Positions 1 to 10,993 of a stretch of 64,000 nucleotides of DNA are shown here, one piece after another; position 1 is the first letter of the stretch, and each line of letters begins with the position of its first letter. The notes under the pieces were generated by a model. That model saw only the letters and a list, made by a program, of their open reading frames with translations, ran no database searches and was not told the origin of the DNA. The DNA lies in assembly GCF_029633865.1 (NCBI RefSeq), contig NC_079211.1:148522050-148586049 (forward strand), written 5' to 3'. This stretch comes from Lampris incognitus (taxonomy: Eukaryota > Chordata > Actinopteri > Lampriformes > Lampridae). Made by a program: the position numbers and the translations under genes.

Positions 1-905
1 GCCGCGCAACTAGACTGGAGGAGACGCAAGTTAGAAGAGAGGGCTAAGCAGTCCCTCGGGGTTGCTGGAGAGAGCTGACTTGGTTGGTTTGCGAATACAC
101 TCATTGGGGGGAGGCGGCGTTCGCAGTTTATAGTATTGCCGGCGCTGAAGACAGAAAGGTCGGGGAGCTGTTCCAGATCAGGAGGGGAGGCTAGTTGCCT
201 CCTTTAGTTAGAGAGGGCCGGGAACGCTTAGGAGTGTTTCGCGGACCTCCGCTCTCCAGCCCGGGTTCCAGTGGTCGGCACGCCGCCGCCCGCTGCCTGT
301 ACCGCCGACTGAACGCGATTGTTTCCCCGGCTGTCGGACGGTGCCAATAAAGCTCAGACCCTGGGGGAGGGTCTCGCCAGCCGAGCGAGCTAAGTTTTAA
401 CTCTTGCTATGTCCCTATTCCTGTTGTACTAGGTTTTATATATGTATTCACTGGTGAGTTTTATTGTGCCGGCTTTTTACAGAGGAGCAGAGGGCTAGTG
501 GGCGGCTCAAGTTACCCGGGTGGTGGGGACGTTTACTGTCTTATTTGCAGTGTCTGAGCAGGCGTTATAGCCCCCGTTTGCTCCTTGGGTGGAGGTGTAG
601 CCTAGTGTTTCATCCCCCGTGTGCAGTGTCTCCAGCGGGCGGAGCGTAAAGGGTGGGGTGTTTGCATTCATGCGCACCGTGCCTGATCTTAAAGTGTGCC
701 CTATTCCATGTGCGTGGTTTGTACTACAGTGAACAGACTTTACTTACCTGTGAGTAGTCGCCGGTCCTCACGCCTATCTGTTCAACTCTGTATGCCTTTT
801 ATTATAATTTGTGATGAAATAAAAGTTTATCTACTTTTCCATATTCCTCGACTGGTGTTGTGTGTCTTTTAGGTCTCTGACAAAGCCCATACCGGGCTTG
901 TTTAT
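1..905. other. GC-rich leader of unit A, no convincing gene
   Basis: This block contains AATAAA signals near 346 and 824, splice-like sites ('ttttacag' near 474-481, 'cctgtgag' near 748) and a 61-codon open frame at 464-649 that begins at TTG, not ATG. The same frame is open in all three copies, but the copies are nearly identical, so this says little. The block could be an untranslated exon, an LTR-like piece or the end of an unrecognised element. It does not show the TG...CA ends expected of an LTR. Confidence 0.4.
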
Positions 906-1226
906 TACAATATATTGTCAGAAATATGAGGCAGAAAGAAGGCATCTGACTCAAAATCTCAGAAAAATAAAAATATAATTTGATTAAGTAGATATTCAAT
1001 AGAAGAACTAAACAGAGTGTTATAACGTCTTGTTTCAGTTTCTTAGAGTAACTAATTTAATTAAGAAGATTTCAAGGTTTTTTTGGGTGGGGGGATAACG
1101 TAAATAATAGACACTGATCCACACGACATACCAGCTGGTGGCGGTAATGCGCCATTTCGTTGTTTGCCGACCGCCAATAAACACCAAAGGAAGAAGTAAA
1201 AGAAGCAGAAGAAGACTATAGTCAAA

Positions 1227-1270
1227 ATGGCTGCCATCTCAGTAAGCGCGTTTTATGGAAAAAAAGAGAG
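1227..1270 (+). pseudogene. Short first exon (MAAISVSAFYG...) in unit A, frameshifted
   Basis: An ATG at 1227 opens a short coding stretch that ends at a strong donor, AG|gtaagc at 1271. It follows a purine-rich 'agaagcagaagaag' leader. The unit A copy is 44 nt against 43 nt in unit B, so splicing to the acceptor before 1456 would shift the frame. Downstream, acidic codons can be read to about 1620. The gene of origin is not recognised; the acidic N-terminus recalls piggyBac-family transposases, which is inference. Confidence 0.4.
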
Positions 1271-1639
1271 GTAAGCATGATATTATGAATTGAAAAAGTT
1301 ATCTTTCGATTGTTTCGAGTAAGTAAACATCTCAGGAATATCTGCGTGAGTTTTCAGAGCCGATCTTATTTTCATTTGAAAAACGCAAGTTTATAAATCT
1401 CCTCTGTTGTGGACATCAGGACTTGGTGCTTAGTTTGTTTCTCATTGTCCTCAGTAGACAGCTCTATGACGGAGGCAGAGAGGATTCTTAACAGAACCAC
1501 TGAGGGAGATTCTGACATCGATTTATCAGAGGATGAGAGGCCAGAGAGAGTACGAGACAGAAGAGGTTGAGAGCTCGGATGAGGCGGACCCAGATCAGCT
1601 GGGCCAAAACCAACACGTAGGCTTCTGAGGTTTTTAATC

Positions 1640-2036
1640 AGTATGAATATGGAAGTTTAACCTACAGAGATGTGTTTCAGGAAATGGATCCCAACATTTT
1701 ATTTTTGAACCTAATGAAACAACTGTCACTCTCCGTGACAGTAAAAAACAATACAGCTAAAATTAAAACAGAATGGGAGAATGACTGTGGTGAAGAGTGG
1801 GATATGTGGTCCCCCTATCCAGCTGTTTTGCCACTAATAGAGCAAAAGAACTGCAATTTAAGATAAATCATAGACTACATATTACCCCTGTGAGACGGAA
1901 TAAAATGAATCCAGATCTATCAAAGTTTGGTAATAAGTGCAAGACTACAGAAGGCACATACATTCACTGTTTACTAGAATGTGTATATAGTCATACAAAT
2001 TGTAGAAAGATGTTCTTAAAGAAATCAGTGACCTAA
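1640..2036 (+). mobile_element. LINE ORF2 3'-terminal fragment (L1/Tx1-like)
   Basis: Two overlapping plus-strand frames (to 1866 and from 1797) give a conceptual sequence with the pattern typical of the C-terminal end of L1/Tx1-type ORF2: a basic 'HRLHITPVRRNKM' stretch followed by a Cys/His cluster with CKTTEGTYIHCLLEC. The switch of frame near 1800 shows it is broken. No upstream reverse transcriptase domain is visible, so only the 3' end survives. The matching copy in unit B lies at 16490-16890. Confidence 0.6.
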
Positions 2037-2084
2037 TTGGTCAAACAGTGAGCATTACTCCTGCATCATGTCTTGATGCATGCT

Positions 2085-2880
2085 CAATAATCCAGGTAAG
2101 CGAATCAAAGAAGCTTGAATCAGTTCATCTGAATACAAGGTTTATTGACAAAGTTTAATCACTCATCTAAGTGACCTCTTCAGTCTAAGCTGACTGCAGG
2201 TATCCACACCCTTTATAAAAAATAGTTGCATAACGACCAAAACCATCGACCCGTTTCATACACAAATATGGGTGTGACCATTAACTAGAGTTTCAATGGC
2301 CATGTGTACTATTCACAGAGGATTTGGGAATGTTTGCAATCACAGCATTGTAAGACGGCGACAGATGTACTCTTAGCCACCACCACCACCCCCACGGTTC
2401 AGGGATGGTCGTTCCCTCTTAACATAGATGGCGTCTTTGACGCCCCGTTCAAACCAGCGTTCCTCCCTATCAAGAACGTGCACATCCTCAGCCTTGAAAG
2501 AGTTGCCACTGGCCTGTAGATCGTGTAGACTGTGGACTCCTGCCCTGACGCATGAGCTCTGCTGTGTTGTGCCATCCGCTTGGCCAGCGTCTATTCAGTT
2601 TCCCCAATGTACAAGTCACGGTAGTACTCCTGGCACTTAACAGTGTACACTCTATTGCTCTGTTTGTGCCAAGGGACCCAATCTTTGGGGTGGACCAACT
2701 TCTGGTGCAGCGGGTTTTTTGGGTTTGAAAGCAACTGGGATGCAGTGTTTGGAAAATATGTGTCTCAGCTTTTTTGACACTCCTGCCACATACAAAATCA
2801 CCACTGGTTTACGCTTAGTCTTAATTTACGCTTAGTGATTGGTCTCACTCCTCCTTTACACAGAATCAAGCTAGCTGTAG
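2085..2880 (-). mobile_element. Penelope-like element fragment, GIY-YIG end (unit A)
   Basis: Read on the minus strand, 2300-2760 encodes the C-terminal GIY-YIG endonuclease part of a Penelope-like retroelement, including ERWFERGVKDAIYVKRERP. Frameshifts and stops interrupt it. The end at about 2110-2200 carries the motif pair typical of these ends (minus strand: CTGAAGAGGTCACTTAGATG followed by a short hairpin and TTAAAC). The 5' part, including most of the reverse transcriptase, is missing because the unit A deletion starts at about 2880. Confidence 0.75.
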
Positions 2881-2889
2881 CGACTCTGC

Positions 2890-5445
2890 TTGGCTTTGTG
2901 AAGCTTTGTAACAGTTGCGATCGGTTTGCAAGCACAAGAACACTTTGCCGGTCACACAACGCACTCGGGTTCTTCCAGTGCAGCCTGCTGCTCTGCAGCG
3001 CGCTGCGTTCCTCAGGCTTATTATCTCTGGTAGATGTGCATTAGCCCTCCTGCGGACTGAGACATGGAGCACTGCTGTCACTGGATGTTTTTTTCTCTTG
3101 TTTCGAATTGTCTTCTTCCTCTGACAGTTCTGAAAAGTCTGCATCGTTTCCTTGACTGTGATGCTGGGCCAAGAGGGTCCTGGCCACTTCCATACAGAAC
3201 TCAAGGAACTGCATGATGCTCTTCTTTGGTGCACCACATATTGTAAGGTCTTTGCGGTAGAGTAGCCAACTGTTGGCTAAAGCCAGATCCGTGAAGTGCA
3301 TTAGCATCCGCATTGTCTGCTTCTTAGTACGGGCGCTCATGCGATAGTAACTGATCATTCTATCAACTAAATCAACTCCACCCATCTTGAGGTTGTACTC
3401 ATGGACAATGCTTGGTCACGAGACAGACACATATGTTTTCAATTTCTTGTCCCAGCGCTGGCAGGTGTCTTCAGGCTGTGTACCATGAACAACAGACATC
3501 ATCAGTTTCCATCTGCAGTGGAAACTTCTGTTGAGGTACCTCTTCCTGCGTTTTTCATGGTTTTGTCAGTGGGTAACTTCTGCACTGCTGCAGCGACTCG
3601 GTTCTTCATTACTGTACCAGTCATGTACAGCTCCTTCTTCATCATTTGTTTTGCACCTTGGATGCTTGTGAAGAACCGGTCACAATACACTTTTGTGCCA
3701 CGATGCAGAGTTTGACACAGACGAGCCATGACTAAGCTTCCCAAACCCAGACCCTCTGGTTCTTCGACCTGCTCAAGCAGTGCACCTGTACCTTGATACA
3801 GATCAAAGTCCAGCACAATGTCATCTGTTGTAGCACAAACAAAGTTCTTTATGCCAACTGGGTTTGGCTTCATTGGCACTGTCTGCACAGACAGGCTCCT
3901 GTGAAAGGAATCATCTGCTCATCAACAGATACGCATTCAGGTCGAGTCTGAGAGCTGCAGCCTTGCAGAATCCGATCCAGGAAAGGCCTCGCCGTCCAGT
4001 ATTTGTCACTCTTCCTCAGGAGTTCTAGGACATCATCATCAATTAGCACTTTTAGTGATTGCCTCAGTCTGAAGAATCTGTCACGCGTGAATCTGTCAGT
4101 GATGGCAGTGAATGTCAAGGCTTTGGACCAGTACATCCTGATTTTTGGGTATCGGACACAGGACATCAAAATACAGGCACCAAAAAAATGGTAAACCTCG
4201 TCTACTGATGTGTTGAGTGGGTCCCCACTCCTAGATAGTGACATAGCATTAGAGCAATCTGTAATAATTTTCATCAAACCTTTATCTATTGTGACAACCC
4301 CGGGGTCAGCCCGGCTTCAGCCCCATGGCCAGCGACCCAGCACAGCCCAGGAACGCACCTGGCCTCAATGAGAGGGAGACTGAGCGACACACCTGGCCCC
4401 AGTCAGAGGCTGATGAGGAGCCCCAGGATAAAAGGGACCCAGAGACAGTCGCCCGGGGGAGGGAGGGAGGGAGGGAGGGAGAAAGCTAGAGTTGTGTTGG
4501 CTGCCCAGCGTAGGAGCCAACGAAGACGGGAGTCAGCCGGCTCAGACGAGGAGCAGTGCTCTTGTTGAACGTTTCTATCGTGTGTTTTGTGAATAAATGC
4601 CCACAGCGGGCTCAACCTGCCGACGGTCTCTGTTTCATTTTTGGGTCGGATGCTAAGTTCCCCCGTGGTTGTCACACTATATACTGTTCAAAATAGTTTA
4701 GTGGGGTCCAGCCATTTCTGTCATGCTCAGTTTCGTCCTCATGGTCAAACTCGGCAAGGTTTGGCGTCAATGGAGTAGCCCTCCAGCTTATTCCACGTCC
4801 TGCACAACCAGAATCAGAATAAAAATAGTACTTATTGCAAAGTAAGTTACACATTTACCCATGCAAGCAATTCACTGAGGTGTATTGGTGCATAATATAG
4901 TTGAATCTGAGTGGACATTTATATGAAATTTGAAAATTTACCCTCAAGGCGTGCCAAAATAAGAACAATTACCTATATTGGACTGTCCCTGAGGGCTTGG
5001 TCCTGGTGTTGGCTCTTCTGGGCCATCATTTGAACCATCAGCCTCAATCTGCTGAGTTTGACGGCAACGTGTGGGATCTGGCAACGCCATAGCCTGGACG
5101 ACCTGTACCTGTTCCTGACTCTGTCAACAAGTGTTGTAAATTAGCATTTTGCTACAAACATTCAATGGTGCCATGTCTATCCTCCCAATCCTTCACCTAG
5201 CCCTGAAGCCCTAACTGCCTAAAATAAACAAATACCCACTGGGTCTTGGCTAACTTTTATTTTCACCACGGAGACGTTTACGTCCCCTGCTGTGCTCAGT
5301 GGGCTGAGGAATGGGGTCCTCGTCGTCACTACTGTCATCCTCACTGCTGCTTTGCTCCCGTGGTGGGGGTTGGTAAGCAGCATCCAGGATGGCGTCATCG
5401 TTGTCTCCATCAAGAGACTCAAGTAGCTCCATCGCTCTTTGCATA
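2890..5445 (-). pseudogene. piggyBac transposase (DDE_Tnp_1_7), broken, unit A
   Basis: The fragments read, N to C: an acidic N-terminal piece with a basic tail (5445-5250), a segment before the solo LTR (4854-4680), the catalytic core (4277-3502) and the C-terminal part with a Cys-rich tail (3385-2890). The three catalytic aspartates of the family are recognisable in VSVDEQM, VYCDRFFTS and GGVDLVDRM. Breaks are a length change near 3880, a loss of about 40 bases near 3502-3510 relative to unit B, and the solo LTR. The transposase cannot be made from this copy. Confidence 0.85.
4290..4676. mobile_element. Solo LTR inserted in the piggyBac gene
   Basis: This 387-bp block starts TGTGACAACC and ends GGTTGTCACA. 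It contains a TATA-like 'ggataaaaggg' near 4426 and an AATAAA near 4590, in the order expected of an LTR. A 4-bp duplication CTAT flanks it (4286-4289 and 4677-4680). Unit B keeps the unoccupied site at about 22250-22265. A Gypsy-type or retrovirus-like origin is likely; the family cannot be named. Confidence 0.8.
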
Positions 5446-5750
5446 GAAAAACGCTCTGGAAATAAAATCATGAAAAAAATCAAATACAAATCTGTTGAAT
5501 GTAGTACTTTTCCAATAGACAAAGCCAATAGATGGCACTGTTGCACTGCCCTACAGTATACCACCTCTTCTTCTACTCTAGAGTTCCGGTTCGTGCGCAC
5601 TGTGTGTATCATGCTTTTGACGCTGTGTTTGTAGCTCACGCTACAAGCTAATAAAAAGCTCTGCAAATAACAATAGGTTATGGGCCCAGAACATCGCTGA
5701 AAGCTGTTGTACACGGTTGTGTGGAGTAAACAGTATTGTGGGAATTCACA

Positions 5751-6194
5751 ATGGAGGATAAGCTGTTTATTGACAGGCTGAACGGACCAGAGAACTGGGC
5801 AACACGGAAGTTTCAAATGGAACACTTGCTAAAGGCTAAAGGACTATGGGGTATGTTAATGGAGACTGAAACACTAGCTGCAGATGCTAATGCAGCAGCA
5901 CAAGCTGAGTTCACTAGAAGGAGAGAGAAAGCATTCTCTATGTTGGTGCTGTTCCTGAAGAAAAGATATTTCCGATGTGAAATGAAGGAAGGAGATGCCT
6001 TAACTGATCATTTGAAACAAATGAAGGAGCTAACTGATCAGCTAGCAGCAATAGGATCTGTGATTGAAGAGGAAGATCAAATTGTAACACTGTTGGGCAG
6101 TTTGCCACCAAGCTATGCTACGATTGTCACTGCACTAGAAACAAAGATTGACAACCTGACACTGAAGTTTGTTCAGCAAGCATTAATAAATTAA
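5751..6194 (+). pseudogene. copia gag N-terminal part, ends at an internal stop
   Basis: The ATG at 5751 opens a frame with the N-terminal copia gag (UBN2-type) fold, including 'NWATRKFQMEHLLKAKG' and 'LLGSLPPSYATIVTALE'. A TAA at 6192-6194 stops it, and the same frame continues at once into the next open frame, so this is one nonsense change within a single gag-pol gene. The ATG is preferred over the upstream GTG. Confidence 0.85.
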
Positions 6195-6206
6195 GAGCAA
6201 AAGCGA

Positions 6207-8132
6207 GTGAATGCTAATGATTCAAGTGGTGCTATGTCAGGTGGTGCATCAGCCATGTCATCACAATTTAGAGGAAATGTGCAGGATGGCTCCAAGTCAG
6301 TGGGAGCAGCAGACAAAAGCACGTGGAGATGTTATAAATGTGGGAAAGAAGGTCACATAAAGCGGGACTGTCCAAGCTTGAAAAATAAAACAAAAAAGAA
6401 AATTCACAAGGCCAAAAACATGACCTGTGGGGATGAGGAAGATTCCTCTGAAAGTGTTTTTGTAGTCAGGCAGGTTGAATGGATAATTGATTCTGGAGCA
6501 TCAAAGCACATGACTTGTGATAAAGAAATTCTCCAAGAATATCAGCAATTCTCAAAAGCACAGTCGGTGAAACTAGGTGACGGCAGGGTGGTTGACGCTC
6601 TAGGAATTGGAAATGTCAACATGAAAATGACTTTCAAATCAAGTGATGTAAAAAATGCCACAATGTATGATGTACTGTATGTTCCAAAGCTGTCTGGGAA
6701 TTTGTTCTCAGTGGGAGCTGCTACCAAAAAAGGGAATACAGTGCAGTTCAAAAAGTCTCGCTGCTACCTACGTGGAAAAGATGGAACACTAAAAGGAATG
6801 GGAGCACAAAGAGTTGATGGACTGTATCGGCTAGACATTGAAGGAAGTGAATCTATCTGTCACAGTGCATCAGTAGCTGCCAGCCTGTGGCACCAGCACC
6901 TTGGTCACACTACCAAGGTGAAGGAGCTAAAAAATCTGGTAAATGGAGTGGACTTTTCCGCAGAGAAAGAGATTCCTTTTTGTGAAGGATGTGTGGAAGG
7001 CAAGTTGGCTAAAAAGCCATTCAAGTCGATTGGAGGAATCCGTTCCAAACGCAAGATGCAGCTAATTCATAGTGATGTCTGTGGTCCCATGCAGACTGAG
7101 TCGATAAGTGGAGCAAAATACTTTGTGACTTTCATTGATGACTATTCAAGATGCTGCAAGGTATACTTCATGAAACAGAAGAATGAGGTACTAGACAAGT
7201 TCAAGGAATTTGAGAGAACATTCTCAAATGAGTGTGGCCCGAACGTTGCAAGGCTGAGAACTGACAATGGTGGTGAGTACACCTCAAAGGAGTTTCAAGA
7301 ATATTTGAAGGCTCAAGGCATCCACCATGAAATGACTGTACCTCACACACCACAGCAAAATGGCGTTGCAGAAAGAAAAAATAGGACGTTGGTCGAAGCA
7401 GCTAGAAGCATGCTGTCTCATGCAAAGTTGCCGAAGATGTTCTGGGCAGAGACTATAGCCACAGCAGCTTACATACAGAACAGGCTGCCCACAGCTGTTC
7501 TGAAGGAAGAGACACCCTATGAGAGATGGTGTGGAAAGAAACCTAACATGAGTCACATGAAGGTGTTTGGCTGTATTGCTTATGCACATGTCCCAGATGA
7601 AGAGAGACGGAAACTGGACAAAAAGGCTATAAAGCTTCGTTTTGTGGGATATGCAAACAATGCCAAGGGCTATCGCCTGTACGATGAAGAGAAGAGGAGG
7701 ATTCTAATCCGTCGTGATGTAATCTTTGATGAATCAAACTTCGACTGGAAGCAGGAAGTGAAAGTACCCTGTTCAGAGAACGAGATAAACATGAAAACAG
7801 ATGACAGTGAAACACAAGATGATGCAGTCACTGCTGATAGCAGCACTGTCAGAACAAGCGGCAGAACCAGAAATGCGCCAAGGAGATATGGATATGATGA
7901 GTTCGCTGATATAATGACTGTTGATCATCATGCCAATATGTGTCGTGTGACAGAGCCAATCACACTAAAAGAAGCATTGGAGAGTCCTAATGCAAAAGAA
8001 TGGCAGGAGGCGGCTGACTTGGAATATGAGTCGCTGCTGGAAAATGAGACTTGGGACTTGGGACTTGGTGGATTTACCAAGAGAAAGAAAAGCAGTAGGA
8101 TCGAGATGGGTGTTCAGAGTCAAGCATCATAG
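6207..8132 (+). pseudogene. copia gag zinc knuckle, protease and integrase
   Basis: In order: a CCHC knuckle (CYKCGKEGHIKRDC, about 6331-6372), an aspartic protease motif (DSGASKH near 6489), the GAG_pre-integrase H-H-C-C finger (WHQHLGH ... CEGC, 6889-7000), and the integrase core with its D, D, E residues in HSDVCGP, RTDNGGEY and NGVAERKNR. The frame is in phase with the gag stretch before it. It ends in unrelated residues after a short duplication of 'acttggg' at about 8048-8070 shifts the frame. Confidence 0.9.
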
Positions 8133-9501
8133 TGATGGAAGAGTGGAACGATACAAGCTTAGGCTTGTTGCCAAGGGCTACTCTCAGTTGTATGGTGCGG
8201 ACTACGATGAAACCTTTTCACCAGTTGTACGCTTCAGCTCGGTTCGTACATTACTGTCCTTTGCTATTCAAAACAATCTACATGTACACCAGATGGATGT
8301 CGTAACTGCATTCCTTAATGGAGACCTGGAAGAGGAAATCTACATGCAGCAACCAGAGGGCTACATAAAACCAGGACAGGAGCACCTGGTGTGTAAACTG
8401 AAAAAATCAATCTATGGACTGAAGCAGTCTCCTCGCTGCTGGAGCAAGGCCTTCACAGAGTTCATGATGGAAATTGGATTCAAACAGAGCACATCAGACC
8501 CCTGTGTGTTTGTGAGATTAAGACAAGAGCTTGAGATACTTGCGGTTTATGTTGATTATCTCATCCTGATAACAGAGTCAACTGAAAGCATGAACGGGCT
8601 AAAAGTGGCTCTCAAGGAGCGCAACAAGATGAAGGACATGGGTGAGCTGTCCTATATACTGGGCATCTCTGTGATTCAAGATAAAGAAAAGAACTGTGTC
8701 ATTCTTCATCAGAAGCAATACATTGAAGCCATACTTCAGAAATATGGAATGGACAATGCAAATCCTGTAGCAACTCCTGCTGATGCCAACATCAAGTTGA
8801 GGAAGAGTGATGGTGTCAGTAAGCCAGTGGACCAACATGCCTATCAGTCAATGGTAGGAAGTCTGCTGTATGCTGCAATGGTTACAAGACCAGACATAGC
8901 TCAAGCAGTGAGTGCTGTGTCAAAGTTCAACGCAAATCCAGATGCTTCACATCTGACTGCTGTGAAGAGGATACTTCGTTACTCGAAAGGGACAGTGAAC
9001 TTTGCTCTCAAGTATGAGCGGTCAGCCTCTGGAGCTTTGATTGGATTCTCAGATGCAGATTGGGCTGGAGATCAGGATGATCACCGCTCAACAACAGGCA
9101 ACATCTTTCTACTGAGTGGAGGAGCGGTGAGCTGGCTCAGCAAGAAACAACCAACAGTTGCACTTTCAACAGCAGAAGCCGAGTACATGGCACTCAGTCA
9201 AGCCGCTCAGGAAGGAATCTGGCTGAGACGATTACTTAGTGATCTCGGAGTGGAGTCTATGTCCACAGTGATCCTGGAAGACAACCAAGGAGCCATCGCA
9301 ATCGCAAAGAACCCTGTGACCCACTCCAGGACCAAACACATAGACATTCGCTATCACTACATCCGTGAATGTGTGCAGAATGGACAAATAGAACTGCAAT
9401 ATTGTCCAACAAATGACATGAAAGCGGATATACTGACCAAACCACTGACCAAACAAAAGTTTGAGTATTTCAGGGGAGAAATTGGACTTTTCCCTGTTTA
9501 A
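8040..9501 (+). pseudogene. copia reverse transcriptase and RNase H, catalytic residue lost
   Basis: This frame, offset from the integrase frame by the duplication at about 8060, begins with the RVT_2 domain (GSRWVFRVKHH, YDETFSPVVR, DVVTAFLNGDLEEEIYM, KKSIYGLKQSPRCW). The RT box, normally YVDD, reads YVDY: codon 8557-8559 is TAT. The RNase H part is recognisable in DADWAGD, STAEAEYMAL and NPVTHSRTKHIDIRYH. The stop is at 9499-9501. Loss of the second box aspartate should abolish polymerase activity, by established RT chemistry. Confidence 0.92.
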
Positions 9502-10461
9502 TTAAAGTGGTTATTTGTGCTTGACAGGTGTACGCCGAACGCTGCCTGATCAAAGCAAGTCTGAAAAATGTGATTCTTGAATCTGAAATGTGAAAAAGTG
9601 TTCCAGATAAAAACAATGTAAACAACAGTATTTGAAAAAGGAAGATTTTTTGTTGTTGTTTAAAGTTTGATGACATTATTTTTGTGAAGGAGAGCACGGC
9701 TCTGTAATATTATTTAAAGGGACTTAATGTTATTGAAAAAGTAAGTGGGAGTGTTGAATGTAGTACTTTTCCAATAGACATCGCCAATAGATGGCACTGT
9801 TGCACTGCTCTACAGTATACCACCTCTTCTTCTACTCTAGAGTTCCGGTTCGTGCGCACTGTGTGTATCATGCTGTCGACGCTGTGTGTGTAGCTCACGC
9901 TACAAGCTAATAAAAAGCTCTGCAAATAACAATAAATCAATGTAATTTATGTATGTATTTATTTATCTAATTGTTATTTATGTCACCGGGACAATGTACA
10001 GCTTTTTAGCTGCACCAGAGTTAGCTATAAGCTAATTTACATGTGCACATTTTTACTAACATAACATTTTCAACCAAGCTAAGTCCATCTGTACACATTC
10101 GTGTACATCATGTTTAGCGGCATACTAAATCGTTACTTTTACTAATTTTTGTCAAATTTGCATGTCATGGCAAACTTACAATGCTTTTATGCATATCTAA
10201 ATTAGAATAAGCCGTGAAATATGATTGTCCTTCTTACCTTGTTGACGTTTGTGTTTTGAGTGGCCACGCGAAACTTCGCTTGTGCTCGCCGCCGTTTAAC
10301 ATTTGTCCCGTAGTGTGTTGTACTCTTCTGACACCACTAGATGGCAGTGTAAGTGTCCACATACGTGGACACAAGGCCCCGGTTAAGTAGAATCAACGAC
10401 TGTGGTAATATGACCCAACATGTGATGTCCACGCATGTGGACGCCAGGTCTGACGAGTTAA

Positions 10462-10865
10462 AGATCATTTTGAAAGCAAAAAGTGTCCCAAATTGAAGAA
10501 TGAGCCAAGTGTGTTGTGTTGGTAGTTGTTTAACTACTACGGGAGGGAAACCTGTCCCCGGCAGGTGGACATGTAGCTACGCCATCTTTCCATGTAATGC
10601 TGGCAGCACTCAGTGCTCCGCTCATTACACCGCCGTCCATCTTCTTCTCTGAAGACATTTCTTCTCTTCAGTGTTTGCACATCCTGCTGAAGACAAACAG
10701 GGGAGCCGTTTGTACGGCCTGCTGTGTTTATATAGACGGGTGGCGGACGTAAGTGGGGCCCACAGGTAGGTGACCGTTGACTTAAACGTTTCGGTGCTGC
10801 ACGCATGCGCGAAGGGATAAACCCACTAGCGATAGCCTTAGAGGGCGGCGCCTGTACGAAATAGA
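10462..10865. other. Spacer between piggyBac end and the coiled-coil gene
   Basis: This stretch follows the TTAA at the piggyBac end. A 115-codon minus-strand frame (10884-10537) is open in both units but begins at TTG and resembles nothing known, so it is not called. A CpG-rich part begins near 10740 and leads into the promoter of the coiled-coil gene. The homologous spacer in unit B is 23606-24009. Confidence 0.5.
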
Positions 10866-10879
10866 ACGTGACAGAAGCC

Positions 10880-10993
10880 GCCAATCATAAAACCCCGCCC
10901 ATGATTCCAACAAGTCTCGTCCAATCACGGAGCCCCACGTTGAAGGCAAGTAATAAAAGCGGAGCGGCCGCCGCGCAGCTGCATATTGCCACG
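10880..10993 (+). promoter_or_regulatory. Promoter of coiled-coil gene, unit A
   Basis: Two CCAAT boxes (ccaatcat near 10881 and ccaatcac near 10921) lie upstream of a TATA-like 'agtaataaaagc' near 10949. About 25-30 bases further on is the likely start of transcription, and the first ATG is at 10994. The block is CpG-rich. The same elements stand at the same spacing in unit B. The start site itself is inferred. Confidence 0.6.

Larger units (their letters stand above)
5493..9933 (+). mobile_element. Ty1/copia LTR retrotransposon, complete in structure but inactive
   Basis: The two LTRs (5493-5674 and 9752-9933, 182 bp each) differ at about six positions. A 5-bp duplication AAATC flanks the element (5488-5492 and 9934-9938), and unit B holds the empty site near 23113. 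A primer site GGTTATGGGCCCAG at 5676-5689 is complementary to the anticodon region of initiator tRNA-Met, as in other copia elements. A purine-rich tract precedes the 3' LTR. The domain order gag, protease, integrase, RT, RNase H is that of Ty1/copia. Three coding lesions are described in the entries below. Confidence 0.93.
2881..10461 (-). mobile_element. piggyBac-family element, unit A copy, doubly interrupted
   Basis: The minus-strand transposase pieces run from about 5450 down to 2890 and the right end reaches a TTAA at 10458-10461, preceded by a TIR-like 'ccaggtctgacgag'. A 387-bp solo LTR (4290-4676) and a 4.44-kb copia element (5493-9933) are nested inside it. The left terminus is lost in the deletion near 2880. 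Palindromic motifs GTCCACATACGTGGAC (10355-10370) and GTCCACGCATGTGGAC (10427-10442) lie near the right end and recur near both ends of the unit B copy. Confidence 0.8.

Noticed and set aside
464-649. 61-codon frame conserved in three copies (464, 15289, 28366)
   Set aside because: It starts at TTG, lacks a known domain, and conservation only reflects the near identity of the recent repeat copies.
10537-10884. 115-codon minus-strand frame upstream of the coiled-coil gene, present in both units
   Set aside because: It begins at TTG, lies in promoter-like CpG-rich sequence and shows no domain; openness in two nearly identical copies is not evidence of function.
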